Part shown: in pieces, positions 25,901 through 34,755 of the stretch
Layout of the letters: each line of letters begins with the position of its first letter
How positions within the stretch are numbered: position 1 is the stretch's first letter
From: Roseibium algicola
GTDB taxonomy: Bacteria > Pseudomonadota > Alphaproteobacteria > Rhizobiales > Stappiaceae
Direction of reading: 5' to 3'
Length of the DNA stretch: 64,000 bases
NCBI RefSeq assembly: GCF_001999245.1
Contig: NZ_CP019630.1
Coordinates: forward strand, 682,001 to 746,000
Translations under genes and position numbers: made by a program
Notes under the pieces: model-generated
What the model saw: the letters and a program-made list of their open reading frames with translations, nothing else
What the model was told of the DNA's origin: nothing
The model's database searches: none

Positions 25901-28900
25901 TCTCCAGATCGCCGAGCGCGGTCACCATGGAGCCCACCTGCGTGGTGCTGCTGCTGTCGCGTTTCCTGGAACTTGAGGTCAGGAAGCCGCTTTTGTTGCG
26001 CGCGGACCGGTCTTCCCGGCTTTCCTCCGCCGTGCCGATGGTGACGTTTTCACCGGCTGTCAGGCTGGCCGTTCCGTCGCTGGCAATCAGCGAGCCTTCC
26101 ACGGCGATGTTGCGCCCTGCCTTGAGGTCAGCCGCTTCTGCCGCCTGGATGGTGGAACCGGACACACGGGTCTGGCTTTCGCGCACATCGTAACGGTTGC
26201 TGCCTGCCTGGCCACTGGCTTCGAAATGGCTGTCGAGCTCGATGGCGGTCACCACCAGGTCCCGGCCGGCGTCGATTTCCAGGCTGCCGCCGCTGGCAAG
26301 ATCGGCCCCGGTGATGCGGGTGTCGTTATCGCTGCGGATGGTCAGCGAGTCTTCCGCCGTCACTGTGCCGCGCTCATAGGCCCAGGTGCCGATGGCCGTG
26401 GTGCCGTTGCCGGTCGCCCGGGTTGCGGTTTCGATCGAGACAGTCTCGCCGGACAGGGTCACATCCCTGCCGCTGATCGTGCCGGACCTGTTGAGCAGGG
26501 TGCCGGCGGCGCTGGCGACCAGGGTTTCGTCGGCCTTGATCGTGCCGCGAACGTTCCTGATTGCCGCTGCCTCTAGCGTCGTGTTGCGCCCGGCGATCAC
26601 CGCGCCGGTCTTGTTGAGGCCTGTTGTCAAGGCAAGGTAGAGACGGGGCGCGATCACCTCGACGCCATCCACCACCGCGCGTTCGTACCAGACGATGTCG
26701 CTGGTCAGGAGCGCGATCTGCTCCTCGCTCAAGGACACGCCGAACGCCAGGTCCAGCGCCTCGGCTTGTGCGCCCGCGTTGTCGATCAGCGTCTTCATCT
26801 GCAGGGCATCGGAGGTCTGGTCAGCGGACAGCCAGCGACGGCCCGTCGCCCTGCGCACTTGCTCTGCCACATACTGGCTTTCGAAATAGGCATCGCCGAG
26901 CGAGCGGATGTGCTTGTCGATGTCGGGAATGCCGACCGTATCCAGGAAATACTGGGATCCGAAGAATGCGCCGATGTCGACGAATGCGAAGCGGGTTTCG
27001 TAAAGGAACGGGCTGCTTTCCGGAGCCCGGCTGAAAAGCTGGCCGTTGAACTTGTAGGACGCGGGGTCGAAGGCCGGGGCCTGGGAGCTTGCGTTGAGCT
27101 GAACGATGGACGTGTCCTGCGTGGACTTCTGCAGGTCCTCCGGGGTGGAAGGCTCGCCGGCTTTGTTGGTGAGCGTGCCTGTCAGGTTGCCGATCAGCGA
27201 TCCGCCGGCGTGGATGGTCGCGGGAACGGCGTCGATCGTTTCGGCGCTCAGCGTCTTGCTTTGCACCCCGTTGTCCAGAAACTTGTGCGAGGGGGCAAAG
27301 CCCAGCGTGCGGGTTTCGTAGCTCGACCAGCTCTGGTGGATGGTGATGACCCGTGTCAGGGTCTTGCCGCCGTTGACGATGCTGGTGCCGTCGATGCGCA
27401 TGTCGCCGGAGGCGACGATGTCGCTGTATTCGTTTTCCAGCGTACCGACATCCAGCACCATGTTGCCGTTCTGTGCCGCGATGCGCGCGACCGGGTCGAC
27501 CAGTTCAAAGGTGTCTTCGGTGACGTAGATGGTCACCACATCGCCCGAACCTGCTGCGCCGTCCTCGTCGGGGGCGAGCATCAGCCAGTCGTCATAGGTG
27601 CCGTTGTCCGGATCGAACTCGGGAATGGATGTCGGTGCGTATTCCTTCCACCAGTTCTGGTCCCAGTCCGCTGCCGTGGCATTTTTGGCCTTGAGGATCT
27701 CAGAGATCTTTTCCGGGTGCGGCACGAACACATAGCCGCCGGGCCCGCCGCCAGTGTCCCAGAACTGGTCCCAGTCGCCGATGCCGCCGGCCGCCCAGTA
27801 TTTGGAGAAGCCGCCCTTCAGCCAGTCGGGAGGATAGGCCCCGGCGACGACTTCATTGGCATATGCGGTCGTCTTGGTGTCGAAAGTGGCACCGGTGATG
27901 TTCTTCAGGCTTTCAGCCCGGATCGTCAGCGTTCCGGACCGTGCCTCGATGATCCCGCCCTTGCGGTTGATGATGCTGGCCGCCTTGGTGCCCGCCGTGC
28001 GGCCTTCCAGCGTCAGGCCGTTTTCGGCAACAAGAACGCCGCCATGGTTGTCCAGGTTGACTGAGCGGATGGTCAGGCCGTTGCCGGCGTGAACGCCGCC
28101 CCGGTTGGTGAAGCTGTCCAGCCCATCTAACAGGGCAGCATCATTGGCAACGATGTAAGCGCCGGAGGCGACGCTGGTGGTTCCACCGTTGACCGTCAGC
28201 CCGCCGGTCGCTTCCAGTTTGCCGGTCACCGACAGCGTGCCGCCGATGGTCAGCTGACCGGTTCCGTTCACGCGCAGCAGCCCGGCAACGGTCAGATCGT
28301 TGACGCTGAGGTCCAGCGTGTTGGTGGCGGTCAACCCCGGGGCGGCAGCGGCAAGCGTTGCCGTGCCGGTGATGCTGCCGGAGATATCCCGCGCCGCGAC
28401 CGTCGCCCCGGAGCCGCTGAGGGAAAGCCCGCCAAGATCAAGCGCCAGCGAACCGACCTCCAGCGCGCCGAGCTGGTTCCAGGTGCCGGCGGTGATCCGT
28501 GTCAGGTCGCCGGACTGGAGGCGGGACCCGGCGGCCACGTTGAGCGAACCGGATGCGGTGAGCGTCAACGTGCCGGCGTCCGTTATCGCGGCGCCTTCGC
28601 CGGTGACGCCGGCAAAAACCTTTCCGCCGGAAATGTCGATCACCGGCGCGGTCAGCGCGACATGGTCGCGCGCGTTGACTTCGCCCGCCGTTGCCACGGT
28701 CAAACGGCCGGCCGCAGAAAGGGCAAGGTTTCCGCCGGAATAAAGCACCGATCCGGAGGAGACCGTGACGTCGCCAAGGCTGGAGGCGACATCGATTGCA
28801 CTGGCGATCGACGCGCTGCCGAGAACCACGTCGTTTGATGCCTGCACTGTGTAGGTGTCGGCGGCAACGGTTCCGGATTGCTGAAGCGCGCCGACGTTGA

Positions 28901-30098
28901 AGGTGATGGCCTCGCCCGCCTGAAGGTGGCTGGCGGCGGAAAAATCGGCCAGGCCCGTCGTTGCCACCTTGATGGAGCCGACCCCTGCTGCCAGCGTGCC
29001 GCCGGGCGCCATGCCCGCCAGAAGCTGCGCCTCGTCAAAATCGATGCCTGCTGCTTCCAATTCCACCTGGTTGCCGGCACCAAGGGTTGCCTCCTTGGCA
29101 ATCTTGATATCTCCACCGGCCTTCAGGATCAGCGTTTCCTGGCCGTAGACGGACGCATTTTGCTGAATTTCGACCGAGCCGTTGACGGACTGGGCACGCA
29201 GGGTCTTGCGGGCAGACACCGTGCCGCCAAGCACCAGCTTGCCATCGGCGGTTATCTGAAAATCGCCGGTGGCGGCCGTCGCGCTTTCTGGAGCACGCAC
29301 ACCGACGCCGCTTTCCGTGCCGATCAGCTTGATGCGGCCGGCATACATGCCACCAAGCGCGGAGGAATCGATGGCAAATTCCGGCTTGTCCGCCGCCGAC
29401 CCGGCCTTGGCCGCAACCGAGCGGTTGGCATAGTCGTAGTCGTTTCGACCGGCAAAGACGCCGAGGTTCTCGCCGGCGTGGATCTTGCCGTTGATTTCGA
29501 CCGCGCGCGAGACGATGTCGAAATAATCGACGCTTTCCGCCGCGACGCCATCCGCACCGATGGTGACGGTGCCGCGGTCGACAGAGAAGCCCTTCAGCGT
29601 TCCCGCATCGACCTGCGGCACGCCGGTCGTCAGCGTTGCCCGCGGAATGTTGATGAAGCCGCAGCCGTTACAGGTGATGCCGTTGGGGTTGGCGAGGATA
29701 TAGTTCGCCTGCCCGCCGTGCAGCTCCGTCGCGCCCTGCAACAGAGACCGGTTGGACGAGGTGACTTCGTTCAGGATCACCGTTGCCGGGCCGGAGCCTT
29801 GAAGGTTGGGGTTGCCAACAATGTAGCCGCCCAGGTTGCTTTGGCCGACACCCTTGGAATTGTTGAGGATCAGGCCGTTCTTGCCGACATTGAAATCGGT
29901 GAACTTGTTATGGGACAGGCCTTGCGCATTTGGGGTGACGATGTTTTGGACCGGCACTCCGTTTGGCGCCGCGATGATCTCCGGCCGGTTGCCGGGCGCA
30001 GCAGCGCCATCCGGTGTCAGCCCGCCGGCAAAGGCTGGCAGGGAGGTCTGGACCAGGAAGACGGTACAGAAGAAACCATTTAAAACGGACTTGATCAT
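22908..30098 (-). CDS. cdiA: CdiA/filamentous-haemagglutinin-type contact-dependent toxin with deaminase-like C-terminus
   Basis: 2396-residue two-partner-secreted exoprotein. Residues 1-24 are a signal peptide. The TPS domain that CdiB recognises has NPNL (about 96) and NPNGI (about 137). A long beta-helical repeat filament follows, with FHA-type repeats such as AGRDVRLEAAQNTSEDSRVD in the 1300-1950 part. Around 2080-2230 the sequence turns helical with a hydrophobic stretch (about 2214-2229) before the toxin. The last 70 residues carry H2325-G-E2327 and C2355-SF-C2358, the cytidine-deaminase-fold zinc signature, so the toxin probably deaminates nucleic acid. Substrate (DNA, RNA, nucleotide) is unknown. 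Upstream partner cdiB is 12 bp away. Confidence 0.9.
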   Translation of the reverse strand: MIKSVLNGFFCTVFLVQTSLPAFAGGLTPDGAAAPGNRPEIIAAPNGVPVQNIVTPNAQGLSHNKFTDFNVGKNGLILNNSKGVGQSNLGGYIVGNPNLQGSGPATVILNEVTSSNRSLLQGATELHGGQANYILANPNGITCNGCGFINIPRATLTTGVPQVDAGTLKGFSVDRGTVTIGADGVAAESVDYFDIVSRAVEINGKIHAGENLGVFAGRNDYDYANRSVAAKAGSAADKPEFAIDSSALGGMYAGRIKLIGTESGVGVRAPESATAATGDFQITADGKLVLGGTVSARKTLRAQSVNGSVEIQQNASVYGQETLILKAGGDIKIAKEATLGAGNQVELEAAGIDFDEAQLLAGMAPGGTLAAGVGSIKVATTGLADFSAASHLQAGEAITFNVGALQQSGTVAADTYTVQASNDVVLGSASIASAIDVASSLGDVTVSSGSVLYSGGNLALSAAGRLTVATAGEVNARDHVALTAPVIDISGGKVFAGVTGEGAAITDAGTLTLTASGSLNVAAGSRLQSGDLTRITAGTWNQLGALEVGSLALDLGGLSLSGSGATVAARDISGSITGTATLAAAAPGLTATNTLDLSVNDLTVAGLLRVNGTGQLTIGGTLSVTGKLEATGGLTVNGGTTSVASGAYIVANDAALLDGLDSFTNRGGVHAGNGLTIRSVNLDNHGGVLVAENGLTLEGRTAGTKAASIINRKGGIIEARSGTLTIRAESLKNITGATFDTKTTAYANEVVAGAYPPDWLKGGFSKYWAAGGIGDWDQFWDTGGGPGGYVFVPHPEKISEILKAKNATAADWDQNWWKEYAPTSIPEFDPDNGTYDDWLMLAPDEDGAAGSGDVVTIYVTEDTFELVDPVARIAAQNGNMVLDVGTLENEYSDIVASGDMRIDGTSIVNGGKTLTRVITIHQSWSSYETRTLGFAPSHKFLDNGVQSKTLSAETIDAVPATIHAGGSLIGNLTGTLTNKAGEPSTPEDLQKSTQDTSIVQLNASSQAPAFDPASYKFNGQLFSRAPESSPFLYETRFAFVDIGAFFGSQYFLDTVGIPDIDKHIRSLGDAYFESQYVAEQVRRATGRRWLSADQTSDALQMKTLIDNAGAQAEALDLAFGVSLSEEQIALLTSDIVWYERAVVDGVEVIAPRLYLALTTGLNKTGAVIAGRNTTLEAAAIRNVRGTIKADETLVASAAGTLLNRSGTISGRDVTLSGETVSIETATRATGNGTTAIGTWAYERGTVTAEDSLTIRSDNDTRITGADLASGGSLEIDAGRDLVVTAIELDSHFEASGQAGSNRYDVRESQTRVSGSTIQAAEAADLKAGRNIAVEGSLIASDGTASLTAGENVTIGTAEESREDRSARNKSGFLTSSSRKRDSSSTTQVGSMVTALGDLEITAGAGDVVVKGSAVSSESDVAISAGRDVRLEAAQNTSEDSRVDKKSGFFAETGNMGVVAGYKSERHTSDTSSLTQVTSAVSGRNVSIDAGRDVVSEAASVAADEDLGITAGRDIVLDSVHDLYAHSESHKIDTFALSVGAFENISGPVKSLADAPRMAASGKGNLGYQALSAVSAGLKAVDALNQLNAIRQGGTIAGVRIGIGISREESSSSEVSAIARTATLSAGNDMSLEAGRDITAKGARIDAGNDIAMAAGRDVILESAQNHLAYEGESSSMSAGIGLTLGVGASGKNGAPGASLSLGLDVSGQQSSYSQSQTYHTNTDVTAGGNVSVATGRDLALKGARIEADSADLDIGRNLTIESRLDTAEGSNQSSGYSAGVSVGIGLGADGAGPTFGASASVNGAKGSNSSAWVNAPSGIVTDNALNADVGETTSITGGVIASRSGDLTLETERLETADIDLHRKGRQVSGSVGVSVGSNPEGKSKPGITVEGAYSNSETEGVARATIGEGEIIVRDGDGDGIKAADLEAEADAAEAEGDTARAEALRTEADREAAEDKTTTETQLANINRDPDAVVVVTSRKEEGFELYLSDTSLEKAVEGIEVTGKALGEAFRALGEELAASGALTPSELDTAKTVAKAIDEGDLDLRALVTCSGRRGFNLWDLVVSSAHAATGCVLFDENGREIAELTPREREACVQMLSRLLEEYARDYLVGERGDTELPASITKTAETLREMASDEVLVAGAQSLGMSVSLIRDVSMRLALGEEKYAEYKEALKPLADAGELSSEAVARTVERFAKEQGLSNQEVKDLKLVAAVTTAAIVTALGAKRVLINGNRAPYTADVAFATIDEFRKHKGGLIELGDSIPLKGDRKGTVAFVDLDGKPVFGVNSSVLVRDTDKELGRSWADTLGVKYGQGTGQYLTHGEAHSLMRAYEKSRGSMPSTVNMFVDRYSCSFCRDPKALPDLAQRMGIENLNLTFKDGSTAVINSGRFISK

Positions 30099-30110
30099 AA
30101 GCCGATCCGC

Positions 30111-31850
30111 CTAAAACGTTTGAGAAATGCCCAGCCGGAAACGCAAAAAGCCGTTTTCCGCCGGATCCAGAAATGTCGGATGGGCCAGAGCCCGCTCATA
30201 AGCCACTTCGCCGGTCACGATGCCGCCGCTCAGCCGCAGGCCGATCGCACCGCCCATCAGCTCTCCGCCTTCCAGCGGATCGTCGGCATCTTCCAGAACA
30301 CTGCCGGCATCCAGACCGGCAAACACCTGCGGCAGACCGAATAGCCGTTTCAGGTTGTCCGGAGCTTTGCTGGCGAATGCGGGCGTGAAGCCAAGCTCAA
30401 GCTGGCTGTAGCCACCGGCATCACCCGACAGGCTGACATCGCGGAACCCGCGAACGGACAACGGCCCGCCGATGGTTACCCTTTCGGAGGCAAACAGCGT
30501 GTCGGGCGAAAAAGCGCCATAGGTGCTGGCCTGAAAGGAAAGCTGGCCGACCGGGTTCTGCCAGACCCGCTGGTAGAACCCCGACAGCGTCACCTGGCTG
30601 AACTGGGCCGCCGGCGTGCCATCCAGCTGGCGACTGTCCTTCTGGGCGGCAAAGCCCTCCAGCCCCTGCTTGAAGGCGATACTGGCCTGTCCGAACCCAC
30701 CGGCAATCCGGCCGCTGATCTTCGTGGAGGCTTCCAGAACGGCCAACCGCTGGCTAGAGGCATCGATGAAGATCTCTTCGATGAAGTTGTTGGCTTCCTT
30801 CAGCGAGAACGCGCCGCCGGCACGCCAGACAAAGCGTCCGTTCCGGTGCAGCACCCGGTCCAACTCCACGCGGCCTTCCCAGCTGGTGCCATCATAGGAA
30901 TAGTCGCCCGAGGGGCTTTCCAGGCGGGACAGATAGTCCAGATAGGACCCGCTGATGTTGACGGTCCAATACCGCCAGGGCACGGACAGATAGGCGTTGA
31001 TCGAGCGCGAATAGATACGCTCGTCCAGCCTGTCGAGCGAGCTGCGGGCAGAGATCGTCAACAGCTCGTTCAACCCGAGCACGTCCTCAAAGCCGGCGAT
31101 GCCGTTCCACTGATGTCGGCCGGTGCTGGTGGCCCCGCCATTGTCCAGCGATGCGGACAGTTGCACCGCGTAGGCATCTTTCACCTCGATGGTGACGATG
31201 CTCTGGCCTACGCCCGCGCCCGGCTCGATGCGGATGACGGCTTCCTTCGACCCCAGCCGGTTGATCTGCTCCAGCCCCTGCTCGAAATCGCGGATATTCA
31301 TGATCCGGCCGGATCGCTCGCCGAAAAGCTGCGTTGCCCCTCGCCGCGCCTTGCCGTTTTCCTGAAGGCGAACCTCGGACACCGAGCCCTCGACGATGAG
31401 AACACGCAATTCTCCGGAACCGAGATCCTGCGGCACCAAATACGCGCGCGAGGTGACGAAGCCCTTCTCGACGTAATAATTGGTCGCCGTTCTGAGCACG
31501 TTCTGGATGTCGGTCAGCGTCAGGCAGGCGCCCTGACGGTTGCGGACCAGCAACTCCAGTTGGTTTGCCGGAACGCGCTTTGCGCCTTCGAACCGGATCC
31601 TGTCGACGTCAACACATGGTCCCTCGCCGCCGGTTGCCTGCGGCAGCAGATCCGGCGAACGCTGGGATGGTTCCGTCGTTCCGCCCAGAAAACGGTCACG
31701 CTCCAACCGGCGCTGCTGTTCTTCGCGCTCGATGATCTGCTGCTGCTGGCGTAGCACGTTCTCGATCCCCGCAGGCGTTTGAGCCGCCCCGGGCAGTGCA
31801 AACAGCAGTGCTCCTGCAAGCGGAGCCAGGAAACGCGCAAGTGCTCGCAT
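30111..31850 (-). CDS. cdiB: CdiB/FhaC/ShlB-type outer-membrane transporter
   Basis: 579 residues: signal peptide (MRALARFLAPLAGALLFALP), a Gln/Arg/Glu-rich plug helix, POTRA region (VDVDRIRFEGAKRVPANQLE and YYVEKGFVTSRAYLVPQDL), then a C-terminal beta barrel ending in LRFRLGISQTF with a terminal Phe. The conserved barrel motif VRGFRDVSLSGD is present. It exports CdiA through the outer membrane. It is 4 bp after the ialB-like gene and 12 bp before cdiA, so one operon. Confidence 0.92.
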   Translation of the reverse strand: MRALARFLAPLAGALLFALPGAAQTPAGIENVLRQQQQIIEREEQQRRLERDRFLGGTTEPSQRSPDLLPQATGGEGPCVDVDRIRFEGAKRVPANQLELLVRNRQGACLTLTDIQNVLRTATNYYVEKGFVTSRAYLVPQDLGSGELRVLIVEGSVSEVRLQENGKARRGATQLFGERSGRIMNIRDFEQGLEQINRLGSKEAVIRIEPGAGVGQSIVTIEVKDAYAVQLSASLDNGGATSTGRHQWNGIAGFEDVLGLNELLTISARSSLDRLDERIYSRSINAYLSVPWRYWTVNISGSYLDYLSRLESPSGDYSYDGTSWEGRVELDRVLHRNGRFVWRAGGAFSLKEANNFIEEIFIDASSQRLAVLEASTKISGRIAGGFGQASIAFKQGLEGFAAQKDSRQLDGTPAAQFSQVTLSGFYQRVWQNPVGQLSFQASTYGAFSPDTLFASERVTIGGPLSVRGFRDVSLSGDAGGYSQLELGFTPAFASKAPDNLKRLFGLPQVFAGLDAGSVLEDADDPLEGGELMGGAIGLRLSGGIVTGEVAYERALAHPTFLDPAENGFLRFRLGISQTF

Positions 31851-31854
31851 GGTG

Positions 31855-32433
31855 TCAGTCGGTCGTCTTGCCCGCGGAAAGGTCCTTCAACCGGGCCAAT
31901 GCGGCAGCGGACCCCTGCAGCGAAAACTCGATGCGGACCTGCTTGTCGTTGGTGGCGGTGACACCGACTGCGGTGAGCCGATTGCCCGTCCGGAGTTTTT
32001 CAAGGGCTGCTTCATCCAGCGGCACCGGCACCACGCAGCCTGAGGGAAGGCAGGTCAGGAACTGCGCCTTCGGCAACTCAACGTCATCCACCGCAAGTGT
32101 GAGACCTTGCGAGAAGGCCAGGCCAAAGGGCGCCAGAACCGTCAGCACCGGACCCTCCCCGGCCCGTTCCTCGACCAACAAGGCGGACAGACGCTGCCCG
32201 GTCTTTTGCTGCACCAGCTCCTGCGTCATCCGGCAGGTGCGTGTTTCGGCCTCCACGCACGTCACCGTCCAAGCCTTGAACCGTTCAGTGAGGGTCTTCT
32301 GGTCCGGCTGTTCCGATTGGGCGGAGGCTTGCGTGCACACAGCCAGCAGACCTGCCGCCACCAGTACCGGTTTCCAGAACTTGTGGCGGTGACCAGAGAC
32401 GAAATTCGGCGGTACGAAAAATTGGAAAAACAT
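31855..32433 (-). CDS. IalB-family (invasion-associated locus B) secreted protein
   Basis: 192 residues from the ATG at 32433. N-terminal hydrophobic segment (FWKPVLVAAGLLAVCTQASA), then FKAWTVTCVEAETRTCRMTQ, the IalB hallmark, and FLTCLPSGCVVPVPLDE, which gives the conserved Cys pairs. The family is periplasmic or outer-membrane associated and of unclear mechanism. Here it is the first gene of the cdiB-cdiA operon, 4 bp before cdiB, which suggests a role in secretion or stability of the CDI filament. That is inference. Confidence 0.85.
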   Translation of the reverse strand: MFFQFFVPPNFVSGHRHKFWKPVLVAAGLLAVCTQASAQSEQPDQKTLTERFKAWTVTCVEAETRTCRMTQELVQQKTGQRLSALLVEERAGEGPVLTVLAPFGLAFSQGLTLAVDDVELPKAQFLTCLPSGCVVPVPLDEAALEKLRTGNRLTAVGVTATNDKQVRIEFSLQGSAAALARLKDLSAGKTTD

Positions 32434-33074
32434 TGTCTGTGCCTGGAGTATCTGTTTTTTGACGGACAGCACGCAGGGCGTGCAGAGGCGTTCTGCCGGG
32501 AGAGCCAGCAGGCCAATGATCAGGATCGTAAAAAGGCAGCTATCGTCGCCGACCCTTCAAATTCAGAACCGGCAAGTTGTTCAAAAAACAGCGAAACTGT
32601 TGCGCATTGTCTTTTCCCGCATTGTCTTTTTTGTTAATGCTGCCCTAAGGGTTTAAGCCACAGGTTGCAAGCAATTTTTGCGGGAAAATTACCTCATATG
32701 GTTGAGAAGTTTTGTTTAGCAATCGATTTAATTTCAGTTTTATTTCTCAAAACTCTCAATCAAAACGAGCACTTGCTAGTATCTTCCAGGCCGGCTGGCA
32801 AGAGGCGCGCAGCCTGATCAAACCACGCTTTTTATCGGGGACGAATGTAAAGGCCGGTCTCGAGAGACGGGCCACAACGGCAGCAGGTTGCAAAAACAGA
32901 TCTGAAACGCACAGCTGCAGCAAGGAAGGCAACGGGCATCGCAAGTGCCAATTCGGTTAGCCGAGACTGTGGTCTTGGGAAGAAAACGCCGACGCAGACG
33001 CACCAACCGCTGCGGGCGAAAACAGGTCCGCAGGCATTGCAGGTCGCGAGGTGTTCAAATTGGAAGGAAGAAAA
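32434..33074. other. Control region upstream of the ialB-cdiB-cdiA operon, 641 bp
   Basis: No credible coding frame. The part at 32570-32760 is clearly AT-rich and holds the tandem repeat at 32603-32630. The promoter of the CDI operon should lie here on the minus strand, but I cannot pin down -35/-10 boxes. Confidence 0.55.
32603..32630 (-). promoter_or_regulatory. Tandem 13-bp repeats, candidate operator of the CDI operon
   Basis: CGCATTGTCTTTT occurs at 32603-32615 and again at 32618-32630, a 15-bp period, in an AT-rich stretch about 170 bp upstream of the ialB-like start. A direct repeat with 1.5 helical turns spacing upstream of a costly surface-toxin operon suggests a regulator site. 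No regulator is identified. Confidence 0.4.
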
Positions 33075-33151
33075 TGGTCGGAGTGAGAGGATTCGAACCT
33101 CCGACCCCCTCGTCCCGAACGAGGTGCGCTACCAGGCTGCGCTACACTCCG
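33075..33151 (-). tRNA. tRNA-Pro (anticodon CGG)
   Basis: Cloverleaf on the minus strand: acceptor CGGAGTG/CACTCCG, encoded CCA, T arm with GGTTCGAATCC, anticodon stem CCTCG/CGAGG with loop TTCGGGA giving anticodon CGG. 77 nt including CCA. Its 3' end faces the CDI region. Confidence 0.95.
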
Positions 33152-33511
33152 ACACAGAATATGAGCTTAGAAAGCTAGGCTCATCGGGAACAGCTGGGCA
33201 AGCCCTCGCTGCGTGGAGGGTCATTTAGCAAAGCTGGTCTGATCCCGCAAGCGATTTGCATTGCCGAATGTCACTTTTTTGAAACTGTGAACAACCTCGG
33301 CAAGGCAAGGGCGAATTACGCCGCTTTCCAGCGGACACGCCAAGTCCGGCTTGCCGTTCCGCCAACTTGTAGCGGATTGAAACGGCCGCCAATCGTCCCG
33401 GCGATGGCTTTGCAACGCACCTGGGGAAAACCGGTCCTTCCCCGTCAAAGTTTGCTCTTGTGGAGACTTGCGCAAAGGATCGAGGCTCGCTATACAGCGT
33501 CCCCACGGCCT
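33152..33511. other. Gap between the two tRNA genes, 360 bp
   Basis: No gene seen. The right end carries the tRNA-Gln promoter (33468-33495). Minus-strand open frames here run through the tRNA and are not credible. Confidence 0.5.
33468..33495 (+). promoter_or_regulatory. Probable sigma-70 promoter of tRNA-Gln
   Basis: TTGCGC (33468-33473) and CTATAC (33490-33495) are separated by 16 bp, and transcription would start near 33502, about 10 nt before the mature tRNA. Matches are moderate. Confidence 0.45.
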
Positions 33512-33586
33512 TGGGGTGTAGCCAAGCGGTAAGGCAGCGGTTTTTGGTACCGCCATGCGAAGGTTCGAATCCTTCCACCCCAGCCA
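33512..33586 (+). tRNA. tRNA-Gln (anticodon TTG)
   Basis: Acceptor TGGGGTG/CACCCCA, GCCA end encoded, D arm GCCAAGCGGTAAGGC, anticodon stem GCGGT/ACCGC with loop TTTTGGT giving anticodon TTG, T arm GGTTCGAATCC. 75 nt including CCA. Confidence 0.96.
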
Positions 33587-33612
33587 GTCTTTCTTCCCTT
33601 AAAAGACATCTT

Positions 33613-34632
33613 CTAGCCTTGCCCGTTTCGGGCCGTGCTGCCACGTGCGACGACCTCGTAGCCGAGATCGACCACCGGCTGTTCCGGCTCAATTCCGGCA
33701 AGGGCACCCGTCAGCATGCGAAAGGCATCGCGTCCCATGGCCAGGCGGAACGTGCGCACGCTAGTGATCGGCGGGTTGGCGGCGGCCATCATTTCCAGAT
33801 CGTTGAAACCGCAGATACCCATCTGATCCGGAACCCGGATGCCGCGGCGCTGGCACTCGAACAGGGCGCCGAGCGCAAGGTCATCGTTGTTGCACAGGAT
33901 CGCATCGGTTTCCGGCGCTTTCGACAGAAGGTCGGCGACCAGTTCACAGCCAAGGGTGACGGTTGAAGGACGCGGTGTCGTCACGATCCGACCCGCATCG
34001 AAGACACCTGCCTTTTCCGCCTCCCCGCGGAACCCGGCAAGGCGGCGCTGGCTGCGCGGGTCGAGCCGGGCAGCGATATAGCCCGGACGCCTGTATCCGG
34101 CAGCAAGAAGATGGCGAGTTGCCGCGGCAGAGGCCTCCACGTGGGAAAAGCCGACCATCATGTCATATGGTGCCGGCCCGCACTCCATGATCTGGACGAT
34201 GCGGCAGTCTGCCTGCTCCAGCAGCCGGGCCGTGTCTTCCGACTGATCCAGACCGGACAGGACCAGGCCAGCGGGACGCTGGCTCAGGAAGGTTCGCACA
34301 AGGCTTTCTTCTTCAAGTGGGGAATAGCGGGAATTGCCGAGCTGGATCTGCCATTTCGACGCTTCAGCCGCTTCATAGATGCCTCGCATGACATCGGAAA
34401 ACACGTTGTTGGTTACTGACGGCACGATGACGCCGATGACGTTGGTCTTGCCCGCAGCAAGCGCGCTGGCCGCCGGATCCGGCACGTATCCGAGCCTGTC
34501 GACCACCTCCCGGATTTTGGTCAGTGTCTTGGCGGAGACCTTGTCAGGATCACGTAGCGCGCGCGACACGGTCATAGCGCTAACACCAGCTTCCCGGGCA
34601 ACATCGGCGATTGTGATTTTCAAATTATTCAA
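33613..34632 (-). CDS. gntR: LacI-family repressor, GntR-like (gluconate)
   Basis: 339 residues. HTH ITIADVAREAGVSAMTVSRA with hinge PAASALAAGKTNVIGVIVP, then a periplasmic-binding-like sugar domain (NNDDLALGALFECQRRGI). Divergent from gluconokinase with an operator between, as in known GntR systems. The start is a TTG at 34632; a second TTG 9 bp in is possible. The effector is probably gluconate or its phosphate. Confidence 0.85.
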   Translation of the reverse strand: MNNLKITIADVAREAGVSAMTVSRALRDPDKVSAKTLTKIREVVDRLGYVPDPAASALAAGKTNVIGVIVPSVTNNVFSDVMRGIYEAAEASKWQIQLGNSRYSPLEEESLVRTFLSQRPAGLVLSGLDQSEDTARLLEQADCRIVQIMECGPAPYDMMVGFSHVEASAAATRHLLAAGYRRPGYIAARLDPRSQRRLAGFRGEAEKAGVFDAGRIVTTPRPSTVTLGCELVADLLSKAPETDAILCNNDDLALGALFECQRRGIRVPDQMGICGFNDLEMMAAANPPITSVRTFRLAMGRDAFRMLTGALAGIEPEQPVVDLGYEVVARGSTARNGQG

Positions 34633-34693
34633 CCATTACAATTATTTATACCATTGCAAATCAACTCTTCGATAATATCCTAGAAAAAAGTAT

Positions 34694-34716
34694 TTGACAA
34701 ATGTTAGCGCTATCAT
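34694..34716 (+). promoter_or_regulatory. gntK promoter/operator with LacI-type palindrome
   Basis: TTGACA at 34694-34699 is a perfect -35 box. ATGTTAGCGCTATCAT (34701-34716) is a near-palindrome centred on GCGC, close to the ATGTTA-cg-TAACAT form used by GntR-type LacI regulators. It sits in the spacer of the promoter, so binding would block RNA polymerase. Confidence 0.6.
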
Positions 34717-34755
34717 TTTCAATACGCCCAACAACGAGATCATTCGGGGACGGAA

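Noticed and set aside
23886..28064. Long plus-strand open frames opposite cdiA
   Set aside because: They are antisense shadows of a GC-rich repetitive gene: composition follows the cdiA codon pattern, there is no ribosome binding site and no domain is recognisable.
33075..33151. tRNA-Pro as the integration site of a CDI island
   Set aside because: Its 3' end faces the CDI locus, as in tRNA-borne islands, but I find no copy of the tRNA 3' end near 17.2-17.5 kb and no integrase gene. Without both I do not call an att site.
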